Source: Mycolicibacterium sphagni
Lineage (GTDB): Bacteria > Actinomycetota > Actinomycetes > Mycobacteriales > Mycobacteriaceae
Direction of reading: 5' to 3'
NCBI RefSeq assembly: GCF_013337765.1
Contig: NZ_VBSB01000035.1
Location: forward strand, 558,742-622,741
Length of the DNA stretch: 64,000 bases
Position 1 is the first letter of the stretch; the number at the start of each line of letters is the position of its first letter. This document shows positions 18,912-27,656 of this stretch, piece by piece. The notes beneath the pieces were generated by a model. The model did no database searches, was not told the DNA's origin, and worked only from the letters and a program-made list of their open reading frames with translations. The position numbers were made by a program, and so were the translations under genes.

Positions 18912-19112
18912 GTGCGGCAAGCTACCTCAAACGGCTGTCGATCGCGATTAGCCACGCCGGGAACGTGGTATCGAAAGATTGAAATTAGCTCTTAATTATC
19001 GGACTGACGGTTCTGGTGTGACAGGATGGACGCCAGTTACAGTACGGAACGAACGTTAGACGCGTTCTACACTTTGCAGACGCTTAACCGCCCAGACCCG
19101 AGGGGGCAGATG
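18912..19112 (+). promoter_or_regulatory. wag31 upstream region
   Basis: Non-coding 201-bp gap with a markedly A/T-rich stretch at about 18979-19001, unusual in this GC-rich sequence, and a TTACAGT (-10-like) at about 19035-19041. AGGGGGC at 19101-19107 is the likely ribosome binding site for wag31. An in-frame ATG exists at 19026, but the reading from there to 19110 looks unlike protein and is better taken as 5' leader. The promoter position itself is uncertain. Confidence 0.4.
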
Positions 19113-19937
19113 ATGCCGCTTACACCGGCAGACGTGCACAATGTGGCATTCAGCAAGCCGCCCATCGGCAAGCGAGGCTACAACGAGGACGAGGTCGACG
19201 CCTTCCTCGACTTGGTGGAGAACGAGCTGACTCGTCTCATCGAGGAGAACTCGGATCTGCGCCAGCGGGTCGCCGAACTCGATCAGGAGCTGGGTTCCGC
19301 ACGCGCCGGAGGCGCGGTACCGCAACCGACGCAGGCGATTCCGCTGTACCAGCCGGAGCCGCAGCCGGAACCGGAGCCCACGCCGGCTCCCGTGCCGCAG
19401 GTTGCCCCGCAGCCGGCGCCGAGCTCGGCCGCCAGCGAGGAGCAGGCCATCAAGGCTGCTCGGGTGCTGGCCCTGGCTCAGGACACTGCCGACCGGTTGA
19501 CCGGCACTGCCAAGGCGGAGGCCGACAAGCTGCTGGCCGACGCGCGTGCCAACGCCGACCAGATCGTCTCGGAGGCCCGCCACACCGCGGAGACCACGGT
19601 TGCCGACGCCAAGCAGCGCGCCGAAGCGCAGCTCGCCGACGCTCAGACCCGTTCGGAGACCCAGCTGCGGCAGGCGCAGGAGAAGGCCGACGCACTGCAG
19701 GCCGACGCCGAGCGCAAGCACACCGAGATCATGGGCACCATCAACCAGCAGCGCACCGTCCTCGAGGGACGGCTGGAGCAGTTGCGGACGTTCGAGCGCG
19801 AATACCGCACCCGGCTCAAGACCTACCTGGAGTCCCAGCTCGAAGAACTCGGGCAGCGTGGGTCGGCCGCACCGGTCGATTCGGGTGCCAACAGCGACGG
19901 CGGCGGGTTCAACCAGTTCAACCGGGGCAATAACTAA
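19113..19937 (+). CDS. wag31: Polar growth organiser Wag31 (DivIVA)
   Basis: DivIVA homologue that assembles at cell poles and directs polar elongation in mycobacteria. The N-terminal membrane-binding domain (MPLTPADVHNVAFSKPPIG and DEVDAFLDLVENEL) is nearly invariant. A Pro/Glu-rich linker follows (about residues 70-110), then a long coiled coil rich in Ala/Glu/Gln repeats, ending YRTRLKTYLESQLEELG. 274 residues from the ATG at 19113; an ATG at 19110 is also possible. TQAI in the linker corresponds to the mycobacterial phosphorylation-site region known for PknA/B. Confidence 0.96.
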   Translation: MPLTPADVHNVAFSKPPIGKRGYNEDEVDAFLDLVENELTRLIEENSDLRQRVAELDQELGSARAGGAVPQPTQAIPLYQPEPQPEPEPTPAPVPQVAPQPAPSSAASEEQAIKAARVLALAQDTADRLTGTAKAEADKLLADARANADQIVSEARHTAETTVADAKQRAEAQLADAQTRSETQLRQAQEKADALQADAERKHTEIMGTINQQRTVLEGRLEQLRTFEREYRTRLKTYLESQLEELGQRGSAAPVDSGANSDGGGFNQFNRGNN

Positions 19938-19962
19938 TCGCTTGTCGACCGGAGGTTGATCG

Positions 19963-20376
19963 ATGCTGATCGTTGCCCTGGTACTGGCGGTGATCGGCCT
20001 CGCTGCCCTGGTCACCGCGGTCGTCACCAGCAATGAGCTGGTCGCTTGGGTGTGTATCGCGGCCAGCGTGATCGGTGTGATCCTGCTGATCGTCGATGCG
20101 ATCCGGGAGCGGCAGAACCGTCGTGGCGCTGAGGCCGATTCGGCGGCGGTGGTCGCCGACGCCACGGAGTCGTCGGCGACTGCCGAGACCACTGCCTATT
20201 CGGAAACCGACGAGACGGTCGACTCCACGTATTCGACGTTCGACGCGGACTATCCCGACGACCCGACCTCTGAGGTGCCGGTCGACGAGGAGCCGGCACC
20301 CGCAGCGGCCGACGAAGCCGACGAGCCCGAGAACGAGTCTGAGGAAAAGCCGTCCGACGAGTCCGGCTCACGCTGA
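19963..20376 (+). CDS. Small membrane protein downstream of wag31 (Rv2144c-like)
   Basis: 137-residue protein with two hydrophobic helices at the N-terminus (about 2-22 and 26-45, MLIVALVLAVIGL and VAWVCIAASVIGVILL). A short basic stretch (IRERQNRR) follows, then an acidic, Ser/Thr/Glu-rich tail that looks disordered. No enzymatic motif is visible. Position next to wag31 with a 25-bp gap and its own GGAGG suggests co-transcription and a role near the growing pole, but this is inference. Confidence 0.75.
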   Translation: MLIVALVLAVIGLAALVTAVVTSNELVAWVCIAASVIGVILLIVDAIRERQNRRGAEADSAAVVADATESSATAETTAYSETDETVDSTYSTFDADYPDDPTSEVPVDEEPAPAAADEADEPENESEEKPSDESGSR

Positions 20377-20384
20377 TCTTTTCC

Positions 20385-20402
20385 TACCCGGTTGGGTATA
20401 GA
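20385..20402 (+). promoter_or_regulatory. Possible -10 with overlapping inverted repeat
   Basis: TATAGA at 20397-20402 is a good -10 six bases before the ATG at 20408, suggesting a leaderless or near-leaderless transcript. TACCC-GGTT-GGGTA (20385-20398) is a perfect 5-bp inverted repeat overlapping it. The -35 is not clear. Confidence 0.35.
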
Positions 20403-20407
20403 AGAGG

Positions 20408-21760
20408 ATGAGCATCCAATACGCCAGCGTTGTCGACCATCCCATCGATGAGGTGTTCGCCTGGCACACCCGTCCGGGCGCGATGCGGCGGCTCATTCCG
20501 CCATGGCAACCGATGCACGTTGTCGCCGAGACCGAGTCGCTGGCCGACGGGCGGGCGGTCCTCGGCCTTCCCGGCAGGTTGCGCTGGGTCGCCCGGCACG
20601 ATCCGGACGGCTTCGACCCGCCGTACCAGTTCGTGGACGTGCTGTCCTCGGACGGATTGATGACGCTGCCGCCACGGATCATCGGCTGGTGGCGCCACAC
20701 CCACCGGTTCAGCGATGCCGGTGCCGGCAGCACAGCGGTGCACGACGAGGTCGACACCACGGTGCCGGGTGCGGCGCTGCGCCCGACGTTCGGCTACCGG
20801 CATCGCCAGCTGGCCGACGATCTCGCCGCCCACCGGGATGCCGCGCGGGCGGGCGGGAGCGGGCTGGCGGTCGCGATCACCGGCTCGTCGGGCCTGGTGG
20901 GGACCGCGCTGACCGCCTTGCTGACGACCGGTGGGCATCGGGTGATCCGGCTGGTGCGCCACGAGCCCGTCCGGCCCGATGAACGACGTTGGGAGCCAAG
21001 TGATCCCGCTGCCGACCTGTTCGATGGAATCGACACCGTCATCCATCTGGCGGGTGCCTCGATCGCCGGGCGGTTCACCGAGGCCCACCGCCGTGCGATC
21101 CGTGACTCGCGGATCGAACCAACCCGGCGGCTGGCCGAAGTGGCCGGCGCGTCGCGCGGGCTGCGTGCGTTCATCAGCGCCTCGGCGATCGGGATCTACG
21201 GCTACAACCGCGGTGACGCGGTGCTGTGCGAGGACAGTGCCCGCGGTGACGGCTTCCTGGCTGACCTGGTCTCCGACTGGGAGGCGGCCACCGAACCGGC
21301 CACCCGCGCTGGGATCCGCACGGTCTGCGTGCGCACCGGCATTGTGCAGTCCGCCCGCGGTGGCACCCTTCGGCTGATGCGGCCGTTGTTCACTGCCGGC
21401 CTGGGCGGTCGGCTTGGCAGCGGCCAGCAGTGGCTGTCCTGGATCGGTCTCGACGACCTGCTCGACATCTACTACCGCGCCGCCTACGACGACAGGCTGA
21501 CCGGTCCCGTCAACGCTGTTGCGCCAAATCCGTTGCGCAACAATGCATACACCAAGGCGCTGGCCGCGACGCTGCATCGCCCGGCGGTGCTGCCTGTGCC
21601 ATCGATCGGTCCGCGCATGCTGCTGGGCACCCAGGGCGCGCGCGAACTGGCCGAGGCCGATCAACGCGTCCTGCCCACCAAGCTGCAGACGCTGGGGCAC
21701 CGATTCCGGCAGCCGACGATCGAGGATGCACTGGCCCACCAGCTGGGCCACGATGACTAG
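20408..21760 (+). CDS. TIGR01777-family SDR epimerase with N-terminal SRPBCC domain
   Basis: 450-residue two-domain protein. Residues 1-150 look like an SRPBCC/polyketide-cyclase fold (MSIQYASVVDHPIDEVFAWHTRPGAM). From about 155 an NAD(P)-binding extended SDR domain starts with AVAITGSSGLVGTAL. It also has VIHLAGASIAGR, the ISASAIGIYG block with the catalytic Tyr, and SWIGLDDLLDIYY, all typical of the YfcH/SulA-like TIGR01777 family. M. tuberculosis Rv2216 has this architecture. The substrate is unknown. Its TAG stop shares the bases CTAG with the stop of the converging next gene. Confidence 0.85.
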   Translation: MSIQYASVVDHPIDEVFAWHTRPGAMRRLIPPWQPMHVVAETESLADGRAVLGLPGRLRWVARHDPDGFDPPYQFVDVLSSDGLMTLPPRIIGWWRHTHRFSDAGAGSTAVHDEVDTTVPGAALRPTFGYRHRQLADDLAAHRDAARAGGSGLAVAITGSSGLVGTALTALLTTGGHRVIRLVRHEPVRPDERRWEPSDPAADLFDGIDTVIHLAGASIAGRFTEAHRRAIRDSRIEPTRRLAEVAGASRGLRAFISASAIGIYGYNRGDAVLCEDSARGDGFLADLVSDWEAATEPATRAGIRTVCVRTGIVQSARGGTLRLMRPLFTAGLGGRLGSGQQWLSWIGLDDLLDIYYRAAYDDRLTGPVNAVAPNPLRNNAYTKALAATLHRPAVLPVPSIGPRMLLGTQGARELAEADQRVLPTKLQTLGHRFRQPTIEDALAHQLGHDD

Positions 21761-23592
21761 TGCGCGTCGGCCCGCCATGAGTGCAGACTGCGCAGCAGCG
21801 GGCTCTTCTTGTACTCGTGGCCGGCCATCCGGCCGAGGATGTCGTCGAGGGTGACGACAGCGTCGGCGATGTAGGGACCCTTGTTGAGCATCACGCACTC
21901 GGCGCGTTCGGACATTGCCGCATCGCTGATCTCGGCGCGCGTCGGCAGCCCGGTGGCGGCCAGCTGCTCGAGCACTTGGGTCGCCCAGATCACCGGCAGA
22001 TGTGCAGCCTCGCACAGCCACAGCGTCTCCTCCTGCAGCTCGGCCATCCGTTCGTAGCCGGTCTCCACAGCCAGATCCCCGCGCGCGATCATGACCCCGA
22101 CCCGGCGTCGGCGCATCGCCGTCAACAGCAGCTGCGGAAGGTGCTCGAAGGCCTGGCGGGTTTCGATCTTGAGAACCACGCCGAGGTCGCGGTCGCCGAG
22201 CCGGTCCAGCTCGTCGAAGAGTCGGATCACGTCGGCGGGTTCGCGCACGAACGAGAACTGCACGAAGTCGGCGAGCTCGATCACGGCGGTCAGATCGGCC
22301 AGGTCCTTGTCGGTCAGCGCCGAGATCGGCAGGTTGGTGTCCGGCACATTGATTCCCTTGGCGGCGTGCAACTTTGCCGTGCCGTGGGGGGGATGGTCGA
22401 TGCGGACATCGATGCTGTCGGCGGTGATGGCGATGACCTCGCCACCGAGCTTGCCGTCGTCGAAGAACACTCGCTCGCCGACTTCGGCGTTGTCGAACAC
22501 CTCCGGCAGGGTGCACCCGATCCGGGGCGGCTGGTCGTCGTCGACGGGTGCCGGTGTGCAATCGCGGGTCACTCGCACGATGTCACCGGCGGCCAGCCGG
22601 ATGCTCTGCTCGACGGCGGGCAGCTCGCCGAGCTTGGTGGAGTCTTTTTTGCCTGCCCTCAACCGGGTTCCGGTGCCCAGGTAGGTGGTTTTCTCGGTGG
22701 TGACGACGAATCCGCCCGGGGTAGCCGCGGCGAGCAGCAGCCGCCGCTTGGATCCGCGGGTGTCGCGCAGGAGCAGTTCGTCGCCCTCGGAGCGGTGCGC
22801 CAGCCACTTGCCGTCGACCGGCAGTGTGACCAGGCCCGGCTCGGGCGGGCGGGCCGGCCGTTTCGCCGAAGTCAGCCAGCCGCGGCCGGCCCCCACGACC
22901 TGCCCGTGCGCGTTGCGGGTCGGCCGCAGCCGAGCCACCTGTGGCCCCGGTTCCAGGGGTCCGGTGCGCAGTTTCGGGCCGCCAAGGTCCATCGCGATCA
23001 GGCAGGGTCGCCCGGCTGCCGCGGCCGCAGAGCGGACGTTGGCGGCCATCGCCTTCCACGCGGTCACGTCATCGTGGGCGCAGTTGATCCGGGCGATCCG
23101 CATTCCGGCGTCCAGGAGTGTGCGCACCAGCGTGATATCCCCGGCAGCCTCCGACGGCAGGGTGACCATGATCCGTGCCGCACGGTCTTCGGCGGCAGGT
23201 CCGAGCAGTTCGACGGCGTTGCGCTCGAGCAGCTGTCCGCCCTGGTCGACCCCGACGCATGCCTGGTCGTCCGGATTCCACCCGTGGCCACGCATCGCCG
23301 CGATCGCGGCCGACACCAACTGCAGTGTCGCCTGGACGTGGGCCTCGCTGCGGCCCAGCGAGGACAGCCCGAATTCGGTCAGCCGTTTCTGCATATCGCG
23401 AAGGTCGGCCTGCCGAAGGGCCCAGTAGTGCGCCAAATTGATTGCACTACAATGATTTTCGGCAGTAACAGAAGCGATCAACGGTTGCCATCGGGATTCG
23501 GCATCGGTCAGCCGCTCCAGCAGCGCGTCGACCTCACTCTGAAGGCGATCCAGCTCTTGCTCGGCTGCGGGCATGGCGGGCACGCTAGTCAT
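21757..23592 (-). CDS. Atypical long pyruvate kinase-like protein
   Basis: 611 residues against about 470 for ordinary pyruvate kinase. An N-terminal helical extension (about 1-125) precedes the barrel. Kept motifs: RIARINCAHDD, MDLGGPKLRTG, the phosphoryl-transfer lysine block VVLKIET, and IARGDLAVE, then WATQVLE and PTRAEISDAA. The B-domain segment between about 205 and 350 is unusually long. The usual SGETAxGxYP stretch reads LNKGPYIADAV, and the C-terminal allosteric domain is absent. It may phosphorylate ADP from PEP or be a relative with another role. The N-terminal ATG is 99 bp after the upstream lipoprotein gene. Confidence 0.7.
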   Translation of the reverse strand: MTSVPAMPAAEQELDRLQSEVDALLERLTDAESRWQPLIASVTAENHCSAINLAHYWALRQADLRDMQKRLTEFGLSSLGRSEAHVQATLQLVSAAIAAMRGHGWNPDDQACVGVDQGGQLLERNAVELLGPAAEDRAARIMVTLPSEAAGDITLVRTLLDAGMRIARINCAHDDVTAWKAMAANVRSAAAAAGRPCLIAMDLGGPKLRTGPLEPGPQVARLRPTRNAHGQVVGAGRGWLTSAKRPARPPEPGLVTLPVDGKWLAHRSEGDELLLRDTRGSKRRLLLAAATPGGFVVTTEKTTYLGTGTRLRAGKKDSTKLGELPAVEQSIRLAAGDIVRVTRDCTPAPVDDDQPPRIGCTLPEVFDNAEVGERVFFDDGKLGGEVIAITADSIDVRIDHPPHGTAKLHAAKGINVPDTNLPISALTDKDLADLTAVIELADFVQFSFVREPADVIRLFDELDRLGDRDLGVVLKIETRQAFEHLPQLLLTAMRRRRVGVMIARGDLAVETGYERMAELQEETLWLCEAAHLPVIWATQVLEQLAATGLPTRAEISDAAMSERAECVMLNKGPYIADAVVTLDDILGRMAGHEYKKSPLLRSLHSWRADAH

Positions 23593-23691
23593 CTCAAGTT
23601 GCGAGTGGGTGAACGGTTGGGGTCACACGCCGGGTCAGCGGCGATTGTCACGTTGCTGTGGCGGGTTGTTCTGGGGGCAGAACACACGGGC

Positions 23692-24915
23692 TTATTTCGC
23701 CGGAGGTTGCGGCGGCGCGTCGTCGGGGGCCAGTTCCGCGCCGATCTTGCGGAACACCGTGTCGGCCGCGTTGGTGTAGTCGCCCTGCGCATCGAAGGCG
23801 CCCACGTCGAAGGTGACGGCCACCGCGATCGCGATCCGCCGGCTCGGCAGGTATCCCTCCACGGCGGCGTAGCCGGCGAACATCGGGTTCTGCAGCAGCC
23901 AGTTCCCGGAGATGACAACGCCCAATCCGTAAGTGTAGATATCATTTTGGACCGCGCAGGTGGTGCAGCCCGGCAGCGCGGTGGTCTTGCCGCGCAGCTG
24001 CGGGGAGATCATCTTCTGGTAGGACTCGGGCGACAACAGCCGACCTGAGCCGATCCCCTCAGCGGTGGCGGCCAGGTCATGGATGTCGGTGGTCTGGATC
24101 GCGCCGTGGGTGATGGTCCAGGACGGATTCCAGAAGGTGGTCTCCTCGTAGAACGGTGTGCCGGGCGGGATGTGCAGGGCCTGGCGACGTTCCGAGGAGT
24201 ACGCGTGCAGTACCGGCGCGGGGATGTCGGGGGTGAACGAGTTCGCGGTATTGGTCAGGCCGAGGGGGCCGAGCACGTTCTGCTGTAACAACGTCGGCAT
24301 GTCCTGGCCGGTTGCCTTCTCCAACGCCAAACCCAGTAGCACGTAGTTGGTGTGGGCGTAGTTCCAGTTCGTGCCCGGCTCGTAGAGCAGGGGTTTGTGG
24401 ATGGCGAACGCCAGCAGCTGGTCGGTCGTCCACTGCCGGAACGGATCCCGGTAGAGCTCGGCGTTCATCGGCTCGTTGCCGATGACGTAGTCGACGTAGC
24501 CCGACGTCATCTGCGCGAGCTGGCCCAGCGTCACCCGGTCGGAGTTGGGCACCCCGGGTAGCCAGGTGGAGAGCTTGTCTTCGAGCCTGACCTTGTTCTC
24601 GTCGACGAGTCGCAGCAACAGGGTGGCCACATAGGAGATCGCCACCGCGCCGTTGCGGAAATGCATCGCGGTGGTGGCGGGCACTCCGGTCATCGACTCG
24701 CCCTCGGCGCGGGTCAGCACCTCCCTGCCGTCGACGGTGACCCGCACCAGCACCGACTTGAGATGTGCCTGCGCCATCACGTCGCGCACGATCGCGGCGA
24801 TCGCGTCGGCCTCTGGAGAACCGGTCGGCGCGGGAGTGTTCGTCGACGATGCGCAGCCGGTCAGCACCATCAGAGCGGTCAGCGCTGTGGCGACGACGGA
24901 CCGGATTCGGGCCAT
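23692..24915 (-). CDS. Beta-lactamase-fold (class C/EstB-like) lipoprotein lacking catalytic motifs
   Basis: 407 residues. The signal peptide ends in the lipobox LTGC (about residues 19-22), so it should be an exported, lipid-anchored protein. The rest aligns by eye with the serine beta-lactamase/penicillin-binding-like esterase family (MTSGYVDYV, NYAHTNYVLLGLALEKATGQ, YGLGVVISG). However, the S-x-x-K site expected in FRxGSxxK reads FRNGAVAI. The Y-x-N position reads YAH, and the third H/K-x-G motif reads FAG. A binding or scaffold role is more likely than hydrolysis. It starts 5 bp after the amidotransferase stop, so is probably co-transcribed. Confidence 0.75.
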   Translation of the reverse strand: MARIRSVVATALTALMVLTGCASSTNTPAPTGSPEADAIAAIVRDVMAQAHLKSVLVRVTVDGREVLTRAEGESMTGVPATTAMHFRNGAVAISYVATLLLRLVDENKVRLEDKLSTWLPGVPNSDRVTLGQLAQMTSGYVDYVIGNEPMNAELYRDPFRQWTTDQLLAFAIHKPLLYEPGTNWNYAHTNYVLLGLALEKATGQDMPTLLQQNVLGPLGLTNTANSFTPDIPAPVLHAYSSERRQALHIPPGTPFYEETTFWNPSWTITHGAIQTTDIHDLAATAEGIGSGRLLSPESYQKMISPQLRGKTTALPGCTTCAVQNDIYTYGLGVVISGNWLLQNPMFAGYAAVEGYLPSRRIAIAVAVTFDVGAFDAQGDYTNAADTVFRKIGAELAPDDAPPQPPAK

Positions 24916-24920
24916 GAACG

Positions 24921-25634
24921 CTAGCGCGCGACCTTATCGAGGAAGCCCCGCACCAGCAGCCGCAGCCGGCGGGCGGCGTCGTCGACATGGGTGGTGGTAT
25001 CCGCCCGCAGATCGTCGGCGTTGAGCCCGAGCCGGACGATATCGCCGCCGTCGCGGTTGCGGTCGTCGTCGATCCACAGCTCGAGCAGCTTGTGGTCGAG
25101 CTCGGGGTGGAACTGTAATCCCATCGCTCGGCCGAGGACGAAAGCCTGTGATGCGCGGTCGTTTTCGGCCACCACGGTGGCACCCGCCGGGGGAGTGAAC
25201 CGATCGAAGTGCCACTGGAACCACGGCCCGTCGTCGGGCACCAGATCGGGGTCGGTGCTGCGTACCCGGTGCCAGCCGATCTCGGGGTCGGTCGAGCGAG
25301 CCACAGTGCCGCCGAGCGCGGTGGCCACCAGCTGGCCACCGAAGCACACCCCGAGCACACCGAGGCCGGCGTCGACGGCGCTGCGCACGGTATCGATCTC
25401 GGCGGCCACCCACGGCAGGCTTTCGTCGTAGACCGCCCACCGCGAACCCAGCGGCACGATCACGTCGTAGCGGGTCGGGTCGGGGAAGGTGACGTCGAGT
25501 GCCGGGTCGCCGGCTCGCGCTGCCGGAACCACCTCGAACGTGTCCACGTCGAAACCGAGTTCGGTGAACGTCTCGCCGAGCAATGCCTCGGGCGCAATCG
25601 GATCGTTGTAGATGAAAAGGACCTGACGGGGCAC
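24921..25634 (-). CDS. Class I glutamine amidotransferase-like protein
   Basis: 237-residue single-domain class I GATase. The nucleophile elbow is GVCFGGQLVATALGG (Cys about residue 95), and the His-x-Glu pair is in GLQFHPEL. Such stand-alone proteins include GMP-synthase-like amidotransferases that act on small molecules or gamma-glutamyl compounds. No synthetase partner is adjacent. I chose the GTG at 25634, giving MPRQVLFIYNDP; the open frame upstream overlaps the SDR gene and reads as low-complexity Arg-rich sequence. It lies 26 bp after the SDR gene and 5 bp before the lipoprotein. Confidence 0.85.
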   Translation of the reverse strand: MPRQVLFIYNDPIAPEALLGETFTELGFDVDTFEVVPAARAGDPALDVTFPDPTRYDVIVPLGSRWAVYDESLPWVAAEIDTVRSAVDAGLGVLGVCFGGQLVATALGGTVARSTDPEIGWHRVRSTDPDLVPDDGPWFQWHFDRFTPPAGATVVAENDRASQAFVLGRAMGLQFHPELDHKLLELWIDDDRNRDGGDIVRLGLNADDLRADTTTHVDDAARRLRLLVRGFLDKVAR

Positions 25635-25660
25635 CCGATTACGGTACGGCAGGAACCCCG

Positions 25661-26410
25661 CTACACGCAGTCCGAGGCGCCGTCGACGACCAGCACCGCG
25701 CCGTTGATGTAGCTGCTCTGCGCCGTGCACAGGAACGCGATCGCGGGGGCGACCTCGCCGACGGTGCCCATTCGCCCGGCGGGGATGTGGGCGATCTCGG
25801 TCGCCACGATCTCCGGTACGGCATGCATCGGCGCGGTCATCGCGGTCTCGATGGTGCCCGGCGCCACGGCGTTGATCCGGATTCCGTGCTTGGCCCACTT
25901 GACGGCCAGGTTGCGGGTGACGTTGATGACACCGGACTTGGCGGCCCCGTAACCGGGGACCATGGTGACCGCACGCAGCGCGGACATCGACGCCAGGTTG
26001 ACCACGCTCGCCCCGCCGGCCCCGGTGGAAGCCTTCAGCGCACGGCGAAGGGCGACGGTGAGCCGGTACGGCCCGGTGAGGTTCAGCGCGACGGAGGCGG
26101 CGAATCCGTCGGGGGTGGACTCGTCGAGGCCACCGGGGAAGTTGGCGCCGGCGTTGTTGACCAGGACGTCGAGCGCGGAGATGCTGTGCGCCAGGCTGTC
26201 AATGGATGCATTGTCGGTGAGCACAAGTTGGCGGTAGGTCATCCCGGACAGGTCGGTGTCATAGTCGGCGGCGGCGGGTTTGGTGCCGGTGACGGTGACG
26301 TCGCCCCCGGCATCGCGAAACAACACGGCAACGGCATGCCCGATGCCACTGGTCGCGCCGGTGACCAGAGCCTGGGTGCCGGTGAAGTCGAAGCTGAGCT
26401 GGGCGGTCAT
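25661..26410 (-). CDS. Short-chain dehydrogenase/reductase (classical SDR)
   Basis: 249-residue NAD(P)-dependent oxidoreductase. Classical motifs: TGATSGIG cofactor loop near residue 18, NNAG near 87, the catalytic Ser in NLASMSAL, and YGAAK with catalytic Tyr and Lys near 155. PGTIETAM and the YINGAVLVVDGA ending are family features. The substrate cannot be read from sequence. It overlaps the metallo-beta-lactamase gene upstream by 4 bp, placing it in the sulfotransferase gene set, where it could oxidise the alcohol freed from a sulfate ester (inference). Confidence 0.9.
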   Translation of the reverse strand: MTAQLSFDFTGTQALVTGATSGIGHAVAVLFRDAGGDVTVTGTKPAAADYDTDLSGMTYRQLVLTDNASIDSLAHSISALDVLVNNAGANFPGGLDESTPDGFAASVALNLTGPYRLTVALRRALKASTGAGGASVVNLASMSALRAVTMVPGYGAAKSGVINVTRNLAVKWAKHGIRINAVAPGTIETAMTAPMHAVPEIVATEIAHIPAGRMGTVGEVAPAIAFLCTAQSSYINGAVLVVDGASDCV

Positions 26411-27648
26411 GTGTACCTTTCGATCTGCTTGGTCAGCCAGGCCGTCTCCCAGAAGTTGACGCTGTCCGCCAGCAGCTGTTCGTGCGCTTCCTTGAGTACC
26501 GCTCGCGCGTCGGTGTGTTCGGGATCGGCCTGGGTGACGAGTTCGGCGAGGTGGATGGCCTCCAGTGGTCGACCGTCCGACAGATGGGCACGGGCCCGTT
26601 CGGTCAGCGCGTCGGCGCCGGCCAGTTCCACGAGGTCAGCGCTGACGGCGTCGGGCCCGACCGCGTACAGCTCGGTGGTCGAGCGGTGGTGAAACCAGCC
26701 GGAGTAGTTCTCCCAGATCGCGCGGACGTCCCAGGCGAGCTTGCCGTAGCCCTGCCCGACCTCGAGATGTTCGGGCAGCGTGATCTCGGCCATCAGAGTC
26801 CGAACGTCCTTGCCCGCGTTCATCCCTGCGATGGTCTGGTCGTGCAGGTACTGGACGGCGTCGCGCAGCCTGGTCAGTTCGGCGTCGATCAGGGCTGCCC
26901 CGCGAATGGGGTCGAAGTGTCCGGTGAGCAGCACCTCGGGCTGCAGCGCGCGGACGCGTTCGATGGTGTCGATGACTGTCAGCGCATCCCGATAGCGGTC
27001 GCCGCGAATGGTGACCAGGTTCGGGATGTGACCGAAGACTGGTCCGAATGTGTTGCTGCACAGGCAGACTCGTTCTTCGGGTAGCCAGATCACCATCGAG
27101 TCGGTGGTTTCCCCGCCCGGCGTCGCGATCAGCTCGAAGTGCCGGTCGCCGACCGTCAGTGACAGCCGGTCGTCGACGACGATGTCGGCGCATCCGGTGC
27201 TCTGTGGCGGGAGTTTCTTGCCGAAGCGCTGCTGGATCTTGGCGATGCCGCCGGAGAGCTTGCCGGAGAAGGCGAACGCGCTGCGGTTGGCGCGATAGGG
27301 CAGTAGCCGCTCGTTGTCGTCACGCCAGTGTTCCCAATTGGCCTGCGCCACAACCTTGGTGTCCGGGTCGCGCAGAGTGTCCAGGCCGCCGACGTGGTCG
27401 TAGTGACCCTGGGTGATCAGGATGTAGCGCACCGGCGACGCGTCGACGGCGTCGAACACGGCTCGGTGCACCGGGCCCTCGAATCCCATGCCGGTGTTGA
27501 CGACGACGCGGCCGTCCGATGTGGTCAGCAGGTAGGAGTTGGTCAGTCCCGGTGAGCACCAGATCCCCGGTGCGACTTCCTGCGCCTGTTCGGCCGAGGC
27601 CGGCAGCATCGCATCGGCGCCGGGGCGGCTGCGGTAGATGGGTTCCAC
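26407..27648 (-). CDS. Metallo-beta-lactamase protein with alkyl-sulfatase-type C-terminus
   Basis: 413 residues. The N-terminal metallo-beta-lactamase domain contains ILITQGHYDHVGG and TPGGETTDSMVIW. Residues from about 250 resemble the alkyl-sulfatase dimerisation domain (GYGKLAWDVRAIWENYSGWF followed by Ala/Leu helices). Families with this arrangement (SdsA1-like) cleave primary alkyl sulfate esters. The first metal histidine of H-x-H-x-D-H is Gln here (QGHYDH), so metal binding may differ. It lies 8 bp downstream of the sulfotransferase, suggesting a sulfate-ester pathway. Confidence 0.78.
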   Translation of the reverse strand: MEPIYRSRPGADAMLPASAEQAQEVAPGIWCSPGLTNSYLLTTSDGRVVVNTGMGFEGPVHRAVFDAVDASPVRYILITQGHYDHVGGLDTLRDPDTKVVAQANWEHWRDDNERLLPYRANRSAFAFSGKLSGGIAKIQQRFGKKLPPQSTGCADIVVDDRLSLTVGDRHFELIATPGGETTDSMVIWLPEERVCLCSNTFGPVFGHIPNLVTIRGDRYRDALTVIDTIERVRALQPEVLLTGHFDPIRGAALIDAELTRLRDAVQYLHDQTIAGMNAGKDVRTLMAEITLPEHLEVGQGYGKLAWDVRAIWENYSGWFHHRSTTELYAVGPDAVSADLVELAGADALTERARAHLSDGRPLEAIHLAELVTQADPEHTDARAVLKEAHEQLLADSVNFWETAWLTKQIERYT

Positions 27649-27656
27649 AATGACCT

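Noticed and set aside
19026..19112. N-terminal extension of Wag31
   Set aside because: The conserved N-terminus MPLTPADVHNVAF starts at 19113 after AGGGGGC; the upstream reading is not conserved-looking.
24921..25898. 325-residue version of the glutamine amidotransferase
   Set aside because: The first 88 residues overlap the SDR gene in another frame and are Arg/Asp-rich low complexity; the GTG at 25634 gives a normal domain.
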